A DNA stretch of 15,405 bases, from positions 567-15,971 of the forward strand of contig PFTO01000002.1 of the NCBI GenBank assembly GCA_002789615.1, in the 5' to 3' direction. Below the pieces are notes generated by a model that saw only the letters and a program-made list of their open reading frames with translations, searched no databases and was not told the origin of the DNA. Of the stretch, positions 1 to 8,401 are shown one piece after another. The DNA comes from Acidobacteria bacterium CG_4_9_14_3_um_filter_49_7. GTDB lineage: Bacteria; Acidobacteriota; Holophagae; Thermotomaculales; Thermotomaculaceae. Position 1 is the stretch's first letter, and every line of letters starts with the position of its first letter. A program made the translations under genes and the position numbers.

Positions 1-198
1 GAAATGTCCGATAACATAGAAGCCCTGGCAGCAAAGTGCGGATTTGACCGCCTGGGCCGGATTCCCTATTGCGCGGAGGAAGTTATTTCGGCTATGAATA
101 ATGGTCAAACTGTAATTGAGTCGGCACCAAATTCGCCCGTGGCGAAAGCTGTTGTGGATGTTTGGCAGCAACTGCTTTCCAGGGTGCCCGAAGACTGA
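1..198 (+). CDS. C-terminal end of a MinD/ParA-type P-loop ATPase (cut by left edge)
   Basis: The reading frame is open from base 1 and ends at TGA 196-198, so the ATG at 4 is probably internal and the gene starts outside the window. The 65 visible residues contain a 'GRIPYCAEEV' stretch followed by 'AMNNGQTVIE' and 'SPVAKAV'. This is the usual tail of MinD-superfamily ATPases that carry an inserted ferredoxin domain. No nucleotide-binding motif is visible because the N-terminal part is missing. Such ATPases often sit beside Mrp/NBP35 and NifX-like genes in anaerobes, and here the next gene is exactly that, 27 bp downstream on the same strand. Operon membership is therefore likely. The family call is inferred from the tail only. 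Confidence 0.7.
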   Translation, partial: EMSDNIEALAAKCGFDRLGRIPYCAEEVISAMNNGQTVIESAPNSPVAKAVVDVWQQLLSRVPED

Positions 199-225
199 AT
201 TGAAATATTTGGAGGATAGTACATC

Positions 226-1479
226 ATGAGTGAAAATTCCTGTTCAACAGGTTCGTGCGGAATGAATCAGAACCCGGAGCAGATTGCCCGGCAGCGCCAG
301 GTGGAACGCACCCTCGGTGGGATTAAACATAAAATCGTGGTGCTTTCCGGTAAGGGAGGCGTGGGTAAAAGTACCGTTGCGGCGTCCATTGCCACAAAAC
401 TGGCAGTGGAAGGTCACCGGGTGGGCATTCTGGATGTGGATATCCACGGTCCAAGTGTTCCGCGCATTTTCGGTGTCAAGAATGAGCGCCCTGGGATGAC
501 GGATGAAGAGAAAATGATTCCGGTGCCGATGACGGATAATCTGAAGTTGATGTCAGTGGGATTTCTGTTACCAAATGACAAAGAAGCGCTGATATGGCGC
601 GGCCCGTTGAAAATCGGCCTCATTGAGCAGTTCTTTTCCGACGTGGACTGGGGAGAGCTGGACTACCTCGTGGTGGATTGTCCTCCGGGAACTGGAGACG
701 AGCCCTTGTCCATCCTGCAGATGATTCCGAACGCCCGGGGCATTATCGTGACCACACCCCAGGGACTTGCGGTGGAAGATGTACAGAAATCCATCACCTT
801 CTGCAAAAAAATGAACCTGGATCTTCTGGGCATTGTGGAAAACATGAGCAGTTTTCAATGCCCGCACTGCGCTGAATCCATTGAGATTTTCCCGGGAAAA
901 GGCGGGGAGATGATGGCAAAGGACGCTGGCGTCCCCCTGCTGGCAAAGCTTCCGCTGAATCATAAGTTGATGGAAGCATCTGACAATGGAAAGCTCATGC
1001 AGGCATTCAAGGAAATGTCATCTTTTGACCCCATCGTAAAGGTGTTGAGTGAGCTGGAGGAAATGCAACCGGCGAAGAAAGAAGCCGGAACTATGGCTGC
1101 TTCGGCCACTCAGATGCCCCGGAAAGACGATCGGATTCAGACCATCGCAATGCCTGTTGATGCGAACAACGTGCTGGATGCCCATTTCGGCCACGCGTCC
1201 GGCTTCGCGTTTTTCGTTGTGGATACACAAAAGAAGATCGTGGTGGAGAAAAAAACCCTGACCCCTCCTGCCCATGAGCCGGGTGTCATTCCCACCTGGA
1301 TCGCGGCCCAGGGAACCCATACACTTCTCACCGGTGGCCTGGGAGAAAGTGCCCGGAAAATCCTGGTGGACAAGGGTGTAGATGTTGTAGTCGGCGTATC
1401 ATCGGACAATGCGGAAAAGATAGCAAAAGACTACCTGAACAACACCCTTAATATTGCTGGAAATCAATGTAATCATTGA
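226..1479 (+). CDS. mrp: Mrp/NBP35 (ApbC) family Fe-S carrier ATPase fused to a NifX/NifB-type domain
   Basis: The 417-residue protein has a deviant Walker A motif SGKGGVGKST at residues 41-50, a 'VVDCPPGTGDE' Walker B/switch region and the ENMSSFQCPHC segment whose C212 and C215 form the CxxC that bridges an Fe-S cluster between two monomers in this family. A Cys-rich N-terminus (C6, C11) may bind a further cluster. From about residue 303 a second domain begins (IAMPVDANNVLDAHFGHA), matching the dinitrogenase iron-molybdenum cofactor-binding (NifX/NifB C-terminal) fold; it ends near 'GNQCNH'. Mrp proteins load or transfer Fe-S clusters in the cytoplasm; the extra domain suggests metal-cluster binding beyond plain Mrp. 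A GGAGG ribosome site lies about ten bases before ATG 226. It is followed 31 bp later by the PLP enzyme gene. Confidence 0.9.
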   Translation: MSENSCSTGSCGMNQNPEQIARQRQVERTLGGIKHKIVVLSGKGGVGKSTVAASIATKLAVEGHRVGILDVDIHGPSVPRIFGVKNERPGMTDEEKMIPVPMTDNLKLMSVGFLLPNDKEALIWRGPLKIGLIEQFFSDVDWGELDYLVVDCPPGTGDEPLSILQMIPNARGIIVTTPQGLAVEDVQKSITFCKKMNLDLLGIVENMSSFQCPHCAESIEIFPGKGGEMMAKDAGVPLLAKLPLNHKLMEASDNGKLMQAFKEMSSFDPIVKVLSELEEMQPAKKEAGTMAASATQMPRKDDRIQTIAMPVDANNVLDAHFGHASGFAFFVVDTQKKIVVEKKTLTPPAHEPGVIPTWIAAQGTHTLLTGGLGESARKILVDKGVDVVVGVSSDNAEKIAKDYLNNTLNIAGNQCNH

Positions 1480-1510
1480 GAGAATAAATAAAGTTAGCGA
1501 AGGAGAAACA

Positions 1511-2677
1511 ATGAAACACAAAATGGACACCTTGTGTGTACATGCCGGGATGAGTGAAAACGAACACCTTGCCGTGGCGCCTCCCATCTATCAGACTTCC
1601 ACCTTCAAATTCCGGGATGTCGACCACGGGGCGGCACTGTTTTCCGGAAGGGAAGAGGGTTATATCTATTCACGGATGCTCAACCCCACAGTGAAGGCAG
1701 TGGAAGACGCAGTGGCCGAACTGGAAAACGGGCACAAGGGACTGGGCACTGCCAGCGGAATGGCAGCGATTAATACCGTTTTCATGGCATTTGTTAAGGC
1801 AGGCGGCCACGTGGTGTGCAGTGAATCCGTGTATGGCCCCACCGCGACTTCGCTGGAAAAAGTGCTGGTGGATTTTGGTGTGGAATATACCTTTGTGGAT
1901 ACGTCCGACCTGGCCGCCGTAAAGGGCGCTATTCGCCCCAACACGAAGATGGTGTATGTGGAAACACCGGGAAACCCGACCCTGGTGGTGTCTGACATTG
2001 CGGAAACCGCTAAAATCGCACATGAAGCTGGTGCACTGCTGGTGGTGGACAATACTTTTTCTTCTCCTGTTGTCCAGCGGCCGCTGGACCTTGATGCGGA
2101 TATCGTCGTTCACAGCATGACCAAATTCCTCAACGGCCACGCGGACGTGGTGGCGGGGATGATCGTAGTAAAGACTGAAGAGCAGTACAGGAAATGCCGA
2201 TACATGCTCAACCACTTGGGTGGCGTTATCCCACCTTTTGAGGCATTTCTGGTACTGCGGGGTATCAAAACCCTGTCTATCAGAATGAAGAAACACAATG
2301 AAAACGCGCAGAAAATTGCGGAATATCTCGAAGCCCATCACGCGGTGTCGTGGGTAAAATACCCGGGTCTGCCGTCTCATCCTCAGCATGAAATTGCCAG
2401 GAAGCAAATGGATGGATACAGCGGCATTATCAGCTTTGAATTGAAAGGTGGCCTGACTGCGGGGAAAAATATGATGAACAGTGTGAAGGTGGCACAGCTT
2501 GCAGTGTCTCTTGGTGGGGTTGAGTCCCTGATTCAACATCCCGCTTCCATGACCCACGCCGGTATGCCGAAGGAGCTTCGGGAGCAGGCTGGTATTACGG
2601 ACGGTCTGGTACGCTTGTCCGTCGGCATTGAAGATGTTGATGAGCTCATCGCCGACCTTGATCAGAGCATGAAATAA
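1511..2677 (+). CDS. Cys/Met-metabolism PLP-dependent enzyme (trans-sulfuration family)
   Basis: This 388-residue protein belongs to the fold-type I family of cystathionine gamma-synthase/lyase, O-acetylhomoserine sulfhydrylase and methionine gamma-lyase. Visible marks are TLCVHAG at the N-terminus, YSRMLNPT, the SGMAA phosphate-binding loop, VETPGNPTL, DNTFSSP and the PLP-lysine motif SMTKFLNGHADV with K205 as the Schiff-base lysine. The YGPT stretch carries Pro where methionine gamma-lyases have Cys (YGCT), so a specialised methionine gamma-lyase is less likely; synthase, lyase and sulfhydrylase cannot be told apart by eye. ATG 1511 is preferred to an in-frame ATG at 1454 because AGGAG lies seven bases upstream and the earlier start would overlap the preceding gene. 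It is the last gene before the terminator at 2702. Placement after Fe-S genes suggests a sulfur-metabolism link. Confidence 0.88.
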   Translation: MKHKMDTLCVHAGMSENEHLAVAPPIYQTSTFKFRDVDHGAALFSGREEGYIYSRMLNPTVKAVEDAVAELENGHKGLGTASGMAAINTVFMAFVKAGGHVVCSESVYGPTATSLEKVLVDFGVEYTFVDTSDLAAVKGAIRPNTKMVYVETPGNPTLVVSDIAETAKIAHEAGALLVVDNTFSSPVVQRPLDLDADIVVHSMTKFLNGHADVVAGMIVVKTEEQYRKCRYMLNHLGGVIPPFEAFLVLRGIKTLSIRMKKHNENAQKIAEYLEAHHAVSWVKYPGLPSHPQHEIARKQMDGYSGIISFELKGGLTAGKNMMNSVKVAQLAVSLGGVESLIQHPASMTHAGMPKELREQAGITDGLVRLSVGIEDVDELIADLDQSMK

Positions 2678-2701
2678 ATCTCCAATAACAGCAACAGCAT
2701 T

Positions 2702-2730
2702 AAACCGGGGCCACATAGCCCCGGTTTTTC
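2702..2730 (+). terminator. Rho-independent terminator after the PLP enzyme gene
   Basis: A perfect 10-bp stem pairs 2702-2711 (AAACCGGGGC) with 2718-2727, closing a six-base loop CACATA. The T-run continues to 2729. It lies 25 bp after the stop codon and ends the operon that enters from the left edge. Confidence 0.93.
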
Positions 2731-2821
2731 TGTCGCCATCTTCTCCTTCTTTTCAAGGCTTCAATCACAAGTAAATTCTGGATGTCCCTGTACCTGCGAT
2801 ATCTGGAAATCCGGCCAAATC

Positions 2822-2850
2822 TTGACAGGGGAAAATAGGAGACTTATACT
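2822..2850 (+). promoter_or_regulatory. Near-consensus sigma70 promoter for the small membrane gene
   Basis: TTGACA at 2822-2827 and TATACT at 2845-2850 are separated by exactly 17 bases, which is close to the sigma70 ideal. Transcription would begin near 2857, about 68 bases before the start codon of the split small gene at 2925. No other gene start lies between. The preceding stretch 2731-2821 shows nothing recognisable. Confidence 0.75.
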
Positions 2851-2924
2851 CCAAACAGGAAATCCTGAAAATTCAACACATTATTTCGGTCGATTAGTGT
2901 CTGCTGAGAAAAGGAGGAAGAAAG

Positions 2925-3121
2925 ATGGGGTACACCTTTTTTACCATCAGTGCCTATGTTTTCATGAGGGCTTTTGAGGTGATTTTTAAGGGACAGGAAA
3001 AAAACCATGGTACAACGTGTGTGTAAGAATCATTGGGATAGGTGTTTTGTACGCGGGACTATCATCAATGATATGGCTCTATTTCAACGAAATCCATCTC
3101 CTGGGATTTGATCCCAAGTAG
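2925..3121 (+). pseudogene. Small two-helix membrane protein, split by a -1 frameshift at an A7 tract
   Basis: AAGGAGGA at 2911-2918 and ATG 2925 begin a reading frame that encodes MGYTFFTISAYVFMRAFEVI and then stops at TAA 3024-3026 (33 residues). If the ribosome slips back one base at the seven-A tract 2998-3004, reading continues in the -1 frame to TAG 3119-3121. That gives a 65-residue protein with a hydrophobic segment at about 4-22, a short basic loop, a second hydrophobic segment at about 35-54 and the tail NEIHLLGFDPK. The zero-frame bases 2999-3005 read A_AAA_AAC, a canonical -1 slippery heptamer. The gene may be broken by a one-base change, miscalled in a homopolymer, or read by programmed frameshifting. 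The good promoter and ribosome site favour an active or recently active gene. I do not recognise the family. Confidence 0.55.
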
Positions 3122-3225
3122 TATTTCTTTCGTTTCAGAGACAATTTCCGGGTTTCACCGAGGTTCAAAAGGGTTGCTCTGCACGCATTTCTTCAGATGG
3201 CTGCTGATCCGTGACGGTTGATTCA

Positions 3226-3255
3226 TTGGAAATCGGTGTCGTAATCTGGGATAAT
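3226..3255 (+). promoter_or_regulatory. Possible promoter of the S9 peptidase operon
   Basis: TTGGAA at 3226-3231 and GATAAT at 3250-3255 lie 18 bases apart, a moderate sigma70 match 34 bases before ATG 3289. It fits the 168-bp gap after the small membrane gene, but the -35 box is weak. Confidence 0.4.
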
Positions 3256-3288
3256 GACCGGGAACAGAAAAAGATAGAGGGGTTTGTC

Positions 3289-5718
3289 ATGAAACGAATC
3301 TGGTTGATTGTATGTTTTCTTATCCTCGCCGTACCGGTTCGTCCGGCGGCATTGGCACTGAAGCCGGTGCTGACGGCAAATCTGATGCCGGGTGTTACGG
3401 TACTCACCGGCATTTCACCGAAGGCCGGGGACACGTTGCCGGAATTTACGGCAAATGTGGCGTTTCAAAAATCGGCCACGGTCACTCTTTCGGGTGAAGG
3501 TACAGTGGTGGCGGTCTGCTATCTGAGTGTCGCGCAGTTTCAGACAGCTTCTTTCAAGGTTGAAAAGGGTGTGGAGGCAAAGCTGTTCCTCGATGACAAG
3601 CCGGTTGAACCCGGCAAGCCCCTTGTGTTTGAAACAGGTGGACACAAAGTGACCATGCTGTTGAAGGGAACAGCAGCCACCGAGGGCGCTGAACCTGTAA
3701 CCATTGACGGGTTGGATGCGACAGTTACCGTCACGGGAGAGAGGGCTTATTCCCACCTGGATTACACAAAACTGGTGAGCCCCGGGTATTTTACCGCCAG
3801 CTCAGACGGAAGGTTTGCAGCCGTAACGTTGTCAGGACGGGACGATGAGGGGAAGCGGAAGGGCTCTCTGGCCGTAATTCGGCTGGATGGCGCAGCGGTT
3901 CAGAAGCATGAAATCGAAGGTGCAAGACAACCGGTCTTTTCCAGCGACAGCAAACAACTTTATTATGTGAAAGACAAAAAAATCATGGTGCTGGATCTGG
4001 GCTCCATGGATAAACATCTGGTCCGGTTGATGGAAAAGCCCGTTTCCGGACTGGCCGTGTCGGAAGATGGTCGATTCCTCTATTTCATTGTTCGGGACAC
4101 ATTCAAACAGAAGAAAAAGGGGGACTATTCCCTCTGGACCCGGATGGAGCAGAAGCGGCCGGAATGGCTGAGCAAGTCTTTCCTTTTCTCACTCTCCACG
4201 GATGGTGTGGTGCTTCAAAAACTCTATGGCCCGGTCTCCATTTCCGCTTACGATGTGCACAAGAATCACGTTGTACTGTCTGTGAATGAAGATATTGACC
4301 GGTATCCGTGGTCTTCATTCAGAGTTGTGGATTTGAATCTGGAAACGCTGGCAGCCCAGCAAGTAGGTGCATACAGCCGCAGTTTTGATGAAGTGAAATA
4401 TCTCGATGACAAAACTGTGCTGTTTGTTTCTCAACGACGCCCCTACCGGGAGGGACAGCAGACCAATTATTATGACAAAGCACTGTTTACGCTGGATATG
4501 ACCAGTGGTGAAATCCATTGTGTGTCTTTAGACGCAGCATTCAGTCCCGGCATTGACATCATCTACACCCGTCAGACTTCTGATACGCTTCAAAAGATAA
4601 AGGACGGCGAGGTAATATTTATTGCCACTCTGGACGGGAAAGGCGCCGTGTTCCGGTACAAAGATGGTGAAGTTTCCAAAGTGGACATTCCTGGCGGTGT
4701 GGTGAATGGTTTTTGCGCGACTGCGGACGGAACGCTGTTTCTGTCCTCTGCCATAGATCAGTACCCGAGCCTGTATCTTGACAAAAAGAGGATCGTGGAT
4801 TTCCAGGACGAGTCCACACAGAAAGGAGAGCTGTCCCCATACAAAGAATTCACGTTCAAGTCGAAAAACGGGTATAACATTCACAATAGCCTTGTGTACC
4901 CTGCCGGTTTTGAGCCGGGGAAAACCTATCCGTTGATTGTGTTTTACTACGGCGGCGTTGTTCCCTGCGGGTCGGTTTTTCACCCGACTTTCCAGTGGCT
5001 TTCCGGGAACGGCTACTTTGTCCTGTTGACGACACCCCGGGGTGCAGTGGGCCGGGGCGAGAAGTTTGCCGCAGAGCATGCAAACGAATGGGGAGAAAAG
5101 TCCGCGGCGGACCTGATCGAGGCGGCATCGTACACGGTGAAACATGAGCCCTCAGTGGACGGGGCACGAATGGGTGCCTACAGTGGCAGCTACGGTGGGT
5201 TCCTGGCCATGTCCCTGGCTACAAAAACCACGCTGTTCAAAGCGTTGATTTCAGAATATGGCATCAGCAATATAACTTCTTACTGGGGCGCCGGTTACTG
5301 GGGCTACCTCTATGGCATGTCAGCGCTTGCGGGTTCATATCCCTGGAACGCCCGTAACGTATTTGTTGACAAATCCCCTCTCTTCCATGCGGACAAAGTG
5401 AAAACACCGCTTCTGCTGATGCACGGGGACGCGGACACCAACGTACCTGTTGTGGAGTCGGACCAGATGTATACCGCCTTGAAAGTTCTGGGAAAGAAAA
5501 CGGCCTATGTGCGCTTCTTCGGGGAAAATCACGGAATGAAAGGAAAGTTCTCCAATTGGATAGCCCAGGAGGAATTTGTGATGGCCTGGTTTGACAACTA
5601 CCTGAAAAATGAACCTGCCCATTGGAACTATCTTTTGAAAGAAACGGAAGTGAAGCCTGAACATGAACCATTCAAGGACTATTTTTTCTATGGAGAGAAA
5701 GCCCATGACAAAGATTAA
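3289..5718 (+). CDS. Exported S9-family (prolyl oligopeptidase/acylaminoacyl-peptidase-like) serine peptidase
   Basis: The 809-residue protein starts with a Sec signal peptide (MKRIWLIVCFLILAVPV then RPAALA), so it acts outside the cytoplasm, probably in the periplasm. The middle (about 150-510) has repeated blades such as 'SSDGRFAAVTLSG' and 'SEDGRFLYFIVRD', typical of the beta-propeller that gates substrate entry. The last 270 residues form the alpha/beta hydrolase. Its triad is Ser634 in GSYGG, Asp716 in HGDADTNVP and His748 in GENHG. The family cleaves peptides or removes N-terminal residues; exact specificity is unknown. An in-frame GTG at 3211 would put 26 polar residues before the signal peptide, so ATG 3289 with GAGGGG upstream is preferred. 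The gene ends 14 bases inside the next one and leads a five-gene operon. Confidence 0.88.
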   Translation: MKRIWLIVCFLILAVPVRPAALALKPVLTANLMPGVTVLTGISPKAGDTLPEFTANVAFQKSATVTLSGEGTVVAVCYLSVAQFQTASFKVEKGVEAKLFLDDKPVEPGKPLVFETGGHKVTMLLKGTAATEGAEPVTIDGLDATVTVTGERAYSHLDYTKLVSPGYFTASSDGRFAAVTLSGRDDEGKRKGSLAVIRLDGAAVQKHEIEGARQPVFSSDSKQLYYVKDKKIMVLDLGSMDKHLVRLMEKPVSGLAVSEDGRFLYFIVRDTFKQKKKGDYSLWTRMEQKRPEWLSKSFLFSLSTDGVVLQKLYGPVSISAYDVHKNHVVLSVNEDIDRYPWSSFRVVDLNLETLAAQQVGAYSRSFDEVKYLDDKTVLFVSQRRPYREGQQTNYYDKALFTLDMTSGEIHCVSLDAAFSPGIDIIYTRQTSDTLQKIKDGEVIFIATLDGKGAVFRYKDGEVSKVDIPGGVVNGFCATADGTLFLSSAIDQYPSLYLDKKRIVDFQDESTQKGELSPYKEFTFKSKNGYNIHNSLVYPAGFEPGKTYPLIVFYYGGVVPCGSVFHPTFQWLSGNGYFVLLTTPRGAVGRGEKFAAEHANEWGEKSAADLIEAASYTVKHEPSVDGARMGAYSGSYGGFLAMSLATKTTLFKALISEYGISNITSYWGAGYWGYLYGMSALAGSYPWNARNVFVDKSPLFHADKVKTPLLLMHGDADTNVPVVESDQMYTALKVLGKKTAYVRFFGENHGMKGKFSNWIAQEEFVMAWFDNYLKNEPAHWNYLLKETEVKPEHEPFKDYFFYGEKAHDKD

Positions 5719-6646
5719 GACAGCCGTAATTGGTACTGGCCATCTGGGCGGATTCCATGCCCGGGTACTCAGTGTGCTGAAGAATTGTGAATTCGTATGC
5801 GTGGTTGACGTGGATGAGGACCGCGGTCGTGAAATCGCGGCAAAATACAATGTCCCGTATGTGCAGGATTTCCGAGGCATTGCGGGTGAAGTGGATGCGG
5901 TAACCATTGCAACCCCAACGGTTTATCATTTTGCCGTAGCCCGGTTTTTCATTGAAAACGGGATCCATGTGATGGTTGAAAAACCCATTACATCAAACGT
6001 AGACGAAGCGGAACAACTGGTTGAAATGGCCAAACAGCGGAATGTGAAACTTCAGGTCGGACAGATTGAACGGTTCAACCGGGCGTTCATCGCTTTGAAA
6101 GCAAATGTAAACACTCCCTGGATGATTCGAACCAACCGCTACTCCCCCTTTACAGGGAGAAGCACGGATATTGACGTGGTGCTGGACCTGATGATTCACG
6201 ACATGGACCTGGTCTTCGCGCTGGACGATTCCCCTGTCAAGCGAATTACCGTAAAAGGCACAAAAGTGGTGACTGACAAAACTGACATCGCCTTCGCAAT
6301 GGTGGAGCTTGAATCCGGTTGCATTGCGGAATTAAACGTCAGCCGGGTAGCGTCAGAACGGGAACGGAGCCTCCGGGTCTTTGATGGAGATAACAACACC
6401 TACTACAGCGCTGATTTGAATAACCGAAAGCTGAAGAAGATGTTTTTTCGGGACAAGAAGATTGTAAACCACCCGGTTCATGTGGAAGATCGGGACCAGT
6501 TGGAAGCGGAGATCGGCTCGTTTCTCGACAGCATCATTTCGGACCGGCCGGTAGAAGTGTCCGGGGAAGATGGTCTCAAAGCGCTTCTCTATACAAAAAT
6601 CGTTTCAGATATGGCTGTTTCCAGGAAATGCTTCACCGAATTCTAA
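5705..6646 (+). CDS. Gfo/Idh/MocA family NAD(P)-dependent oxidoreductase
   Basis: The 313-residue cytoplasmic protein begins with a Rossmann motif AVIGTGHLGG (G10, G12, G15), carries the family signature VEKPIT with E92-K93-P94, and has LMIHDMDL (H165, D166) in the C-terminal catalytic domain. The family oxidises or reduces sugars and related polyols. The QIERFNRAF stretch resembles members that act on nucleotide sugars in envelope glycan or lipid A synthesis, but this link is only suggestive. ATG 5705, after GGAGAG, is chosen over an upstream in-frame ATG at 5663 because the Rossmann strand normally starts within a few residues. It overlaps the peptidase gene by 14 bases and the next gene by 19, so translation is probably coupled. 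Confidence 0.85.
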   Translation: MTKIKTAVIGTGHLGGFHARVLSVLKNCEFVCVVDVDEDRGREIAAKYNVPYVQDFRGIAGEVDAVTIATPTVYHFAVARFFIENGIHVMVEKPITSNVDEAEQLVEMAKQRNVKLQVGQIERFNRAFIALKANVNTPWMIRTNRYSPFTGRSTDIDVVLDLMIHDMDLVFALDDSPVKRITVKGTKVVTDKTDIAFAMVELESGCIAELNVSRVASERERSLRVFDGDNNTYYSADLNNRKLKKMFFRDKKIVNHPVHVEDRDQLEAEIGSFLDSIISDRPVEVSGEDGLKALLYTKIVSDMAVSRKCFTEF

Positions 6647-7545
6647 GAGAGGTCGTCGGAAAATCACTGGCACCTGCTTTGGATTGCCTTGTCAGCCGGG
6701 ACGGAAAAATTGTATTCCGGGAACGCTTTCCTGCCGATGGGCAGCCATCGCTGTTTGATGCGGCATCCCTGACCAAGCCCCTTTTAACCTATCCCCTCGT
6801 TCGAAACCGGCTGGGGCATTTGGAAACGCCCATAAATGAAATCATTCCGGAAGCCGAAATTCCTGCAACTCTTACTGAACTGTTGAGCCACAAGGCCGGA
6901 TTGCGGCCCTGGCTGCCTCTCTACCTGTTTGAGGAAACGTATCTGGAGTCTATCCACCGACTGGGATCCGATCCCGCAGGGAAAACCGGGAATCCGGTCT
7001 ACTCCTGCCTGGGGTACATTCTGCTGTCCCGTGCCCTGGAGAAGATGACGGGAAAGCCGTTTTCGGAAATTGTCCAGGAATTCCTGACTGACTTCCCCGG
7101 CTGCGAAGTCAACCCGGGTCCCCGATCGGACGTGGCCCCCACGGAGCATGGCAATCAATATGAATTGAAGCTGGTAGCGGATTTCATACCGTATCCGGAC
7201 CCTTCCCGCTTTCGGCTGGATCGGGATATTCACGGGGAAACCCACGATCTCAACGCCTTTTACGACGGAGGGATATCCGGTAATTCCGGACTTTTTGCCA
7301 CCGCAACAGGGGCAATGGCACTGTTACAGGGTCTTCTGGAAATGGAAGATTGCGATATGCCAATGATGAAAGGTCCTGGATATCGGTATCATCTGGGATT
7401 CACCGGCACCGGCATTGCCTTTTCCGAAGACCGCCGGACAGCGGTAGTCTTCCTTTCCAACCGTGTGCACCCTGAAGTGGGTCCCGGAGACTTCAGCGCA
7501 GTACGGCACAGGATATTCAAGACTGCCATGGAGATGTTTGCGTGA
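6628..7545 (+). CDS. Beta-lactamase/transpeptidase-fold serine hydrolase
   Basis: The 305-residue protein has the class C-type active-site order: S47-L-T-K50 (SxxK), then Y125-S126-C127 followed by LGY at the position of the usual YxN motif, and near the C-terminus HLGFTGTG in place of the KTG/HTG strand. The Asn of YxN is replaced by Cys, which is unusual and may alter catalysis. No signal peptide is seen, so a cytoplasmic esterase or amidase is as likely as a cell-wall enzyme. The start at 6628 overlaps the previous gene by 19 bases; AGGA sits almost against the ATG, so the start is not certain. Its TGA overlaps the GTG start of the TonB-like gene as GTGA. Confidence 0.78.
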   Translation: MLHRILREVVGKSLAPALDCLVSRDGKIVFRERFPADGQPSLFDAASLTKPLLTYPLVRNRLGHLETPINEIIPEAEIPATLTELLSHKAGLRPWLPLYLFEETYLESIHRLGSDPAGKTGNPVYSCLGYILLSRALEKMTGKPFSEIVQEFLTDFPGCEVNPGPRSDVAPTEHGNQYELKLVADFIPYPDPSRFRLDRDIHGETHDLNAFYDGGISGNSGLFATATGAMALLQGLLEMEDCDMPMMKGPGYRYHLGFTGTGIAFSEDRRTAVVFLSNRVHPEVGPGDFSAVRHRIFKTAMEMFA

Positions 7546-8396
7546 AGCGGGAAGTTTCCCTGATTGAAGCTTTTTTTATGGCACTCATTGCCCTGTTGAT
7601 TCTGTTTGTGACAGCGGACCGAACCATGTTCCGGGCCATGCGGCTGGAATTTCAACCCGACCTTCAGGTCAGCGCGAAAAAAAACAAATCCATTAAATTC
7701 ACCTTTGTAGATCTTCCCGATGACAAAGAGTCACCGAATCCCACCGCCAAGCTATATTCTGACATCAGCCGGAAAGCCGCCGGCGGTTCCGGTGCGCCAT
7801 CGCGGAAAGCGTTGTCCAAAGGAAACTCCGCATCAGTGGTGATGCGCAAGGGAACAAGAGTCAATCAACCGGAAATGAAACAGCGTCCGGCCCCGGCTTC
7901 CGATGCAAAGCAGATGTCAGAAAAAAAGGAACAGGGAGAAACCGGGCTGGAACAGGCAGGGAAATCCGGTAAAGCCAGCAAGGCAAAGCCGCTGGTGGAT
8001 GTGAACAAGATGTTTTCCGCAACAAACCCGGAAATATACGACAGCAAAAATGGCGGACTGACAATACCGGGCAATTTTTCCATTGATACCCAGGGATTTG
8101 ACCTTGGCCCCTACGCAAAAAAGGTGCAACAGATTGTGCGGGCCAACTGGAAGGTGCCGGAAGTGGCGCGGAATCTCTACCTCAAGGGGCGGGTGGTCAT
8201 TGAGTTTGATATCCTGAAGGACGGTACCATTCAGAACATTGGAATCCTGAAGAAGACCGGCGTTGACCCGCTGGACATGTCGTCCGAGTTTGCCATTAAA
8301 TACTCCAATCCATTTCCACCCTTGCCCGATTTCATTAAGCAGGATAAAATTCATGTGAAGTGGTCGTTCTACTATAATGAATGGCCAAAGGATTGA
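7542..8396 (+). CDS. TonB-like energy transducer
   Basis: The 284-residue protein has one N-terminal membrane anchor at about residues 8-25, a long Lys/Ser/Pro-rich linker (about 50-160), and a C-terminal TonB domain from about 190. That domain shows YAKKVQQIVRANWKVPEV, then GRVVIEFDILKDGTI and a final NPFPPLPDF. TonB proteins couple the inner-membrane ExbB/ExbD motor to outer-membrane receptors, but no exbB, exbD or receptor gene is visible here. The GTG start 7542 shares GTGA with the previous stop, a common coupled junction. It implies an outer membrane. The protein could also serve a non-transport TonB-like role. Confidence 0.82.
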   Translation: MKREVSLIEAFFMALIALLILFVTADRTMFRAMRLEFQPDLQVSAKKNKSIKFTFVDLPDDKESPNPTAKLYSDISRKAAGGSGAPSRKALSKGNSASVVMRKGTRVNQPEMKQRPAPASDAKQMSEKKEQGETGLEQAGKSGKASKAKPLVDVNKMFSATNPEIYDSKNGGLTIPGNFSIDTQGFDLGPYAKKVQQIVRANWKVPEVARNLYLKGRVVIEFDILKDGTIQNIGILKKTGVDPLDMSSEFAIKYSNPFPPLPDFIKQDKIHVKWSFYYNEWPKD

Positions 8397-8401
8397 ACTG
8401 G

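Noticed and set aside
1670..2716. A 348-codon minus-strand ORF
   Set aside because: It is the antisense shadow of the PLP enzyme, crosses the terminator and is His-rich in the manner of shadow frames.
3211..3288. GTG 3211 as start of the S9 peptidase
   Set aside because: It would place 26 mostly polar residues ahead of a clear signal peptide; ATG 3289 has a ribosome site and fits export.
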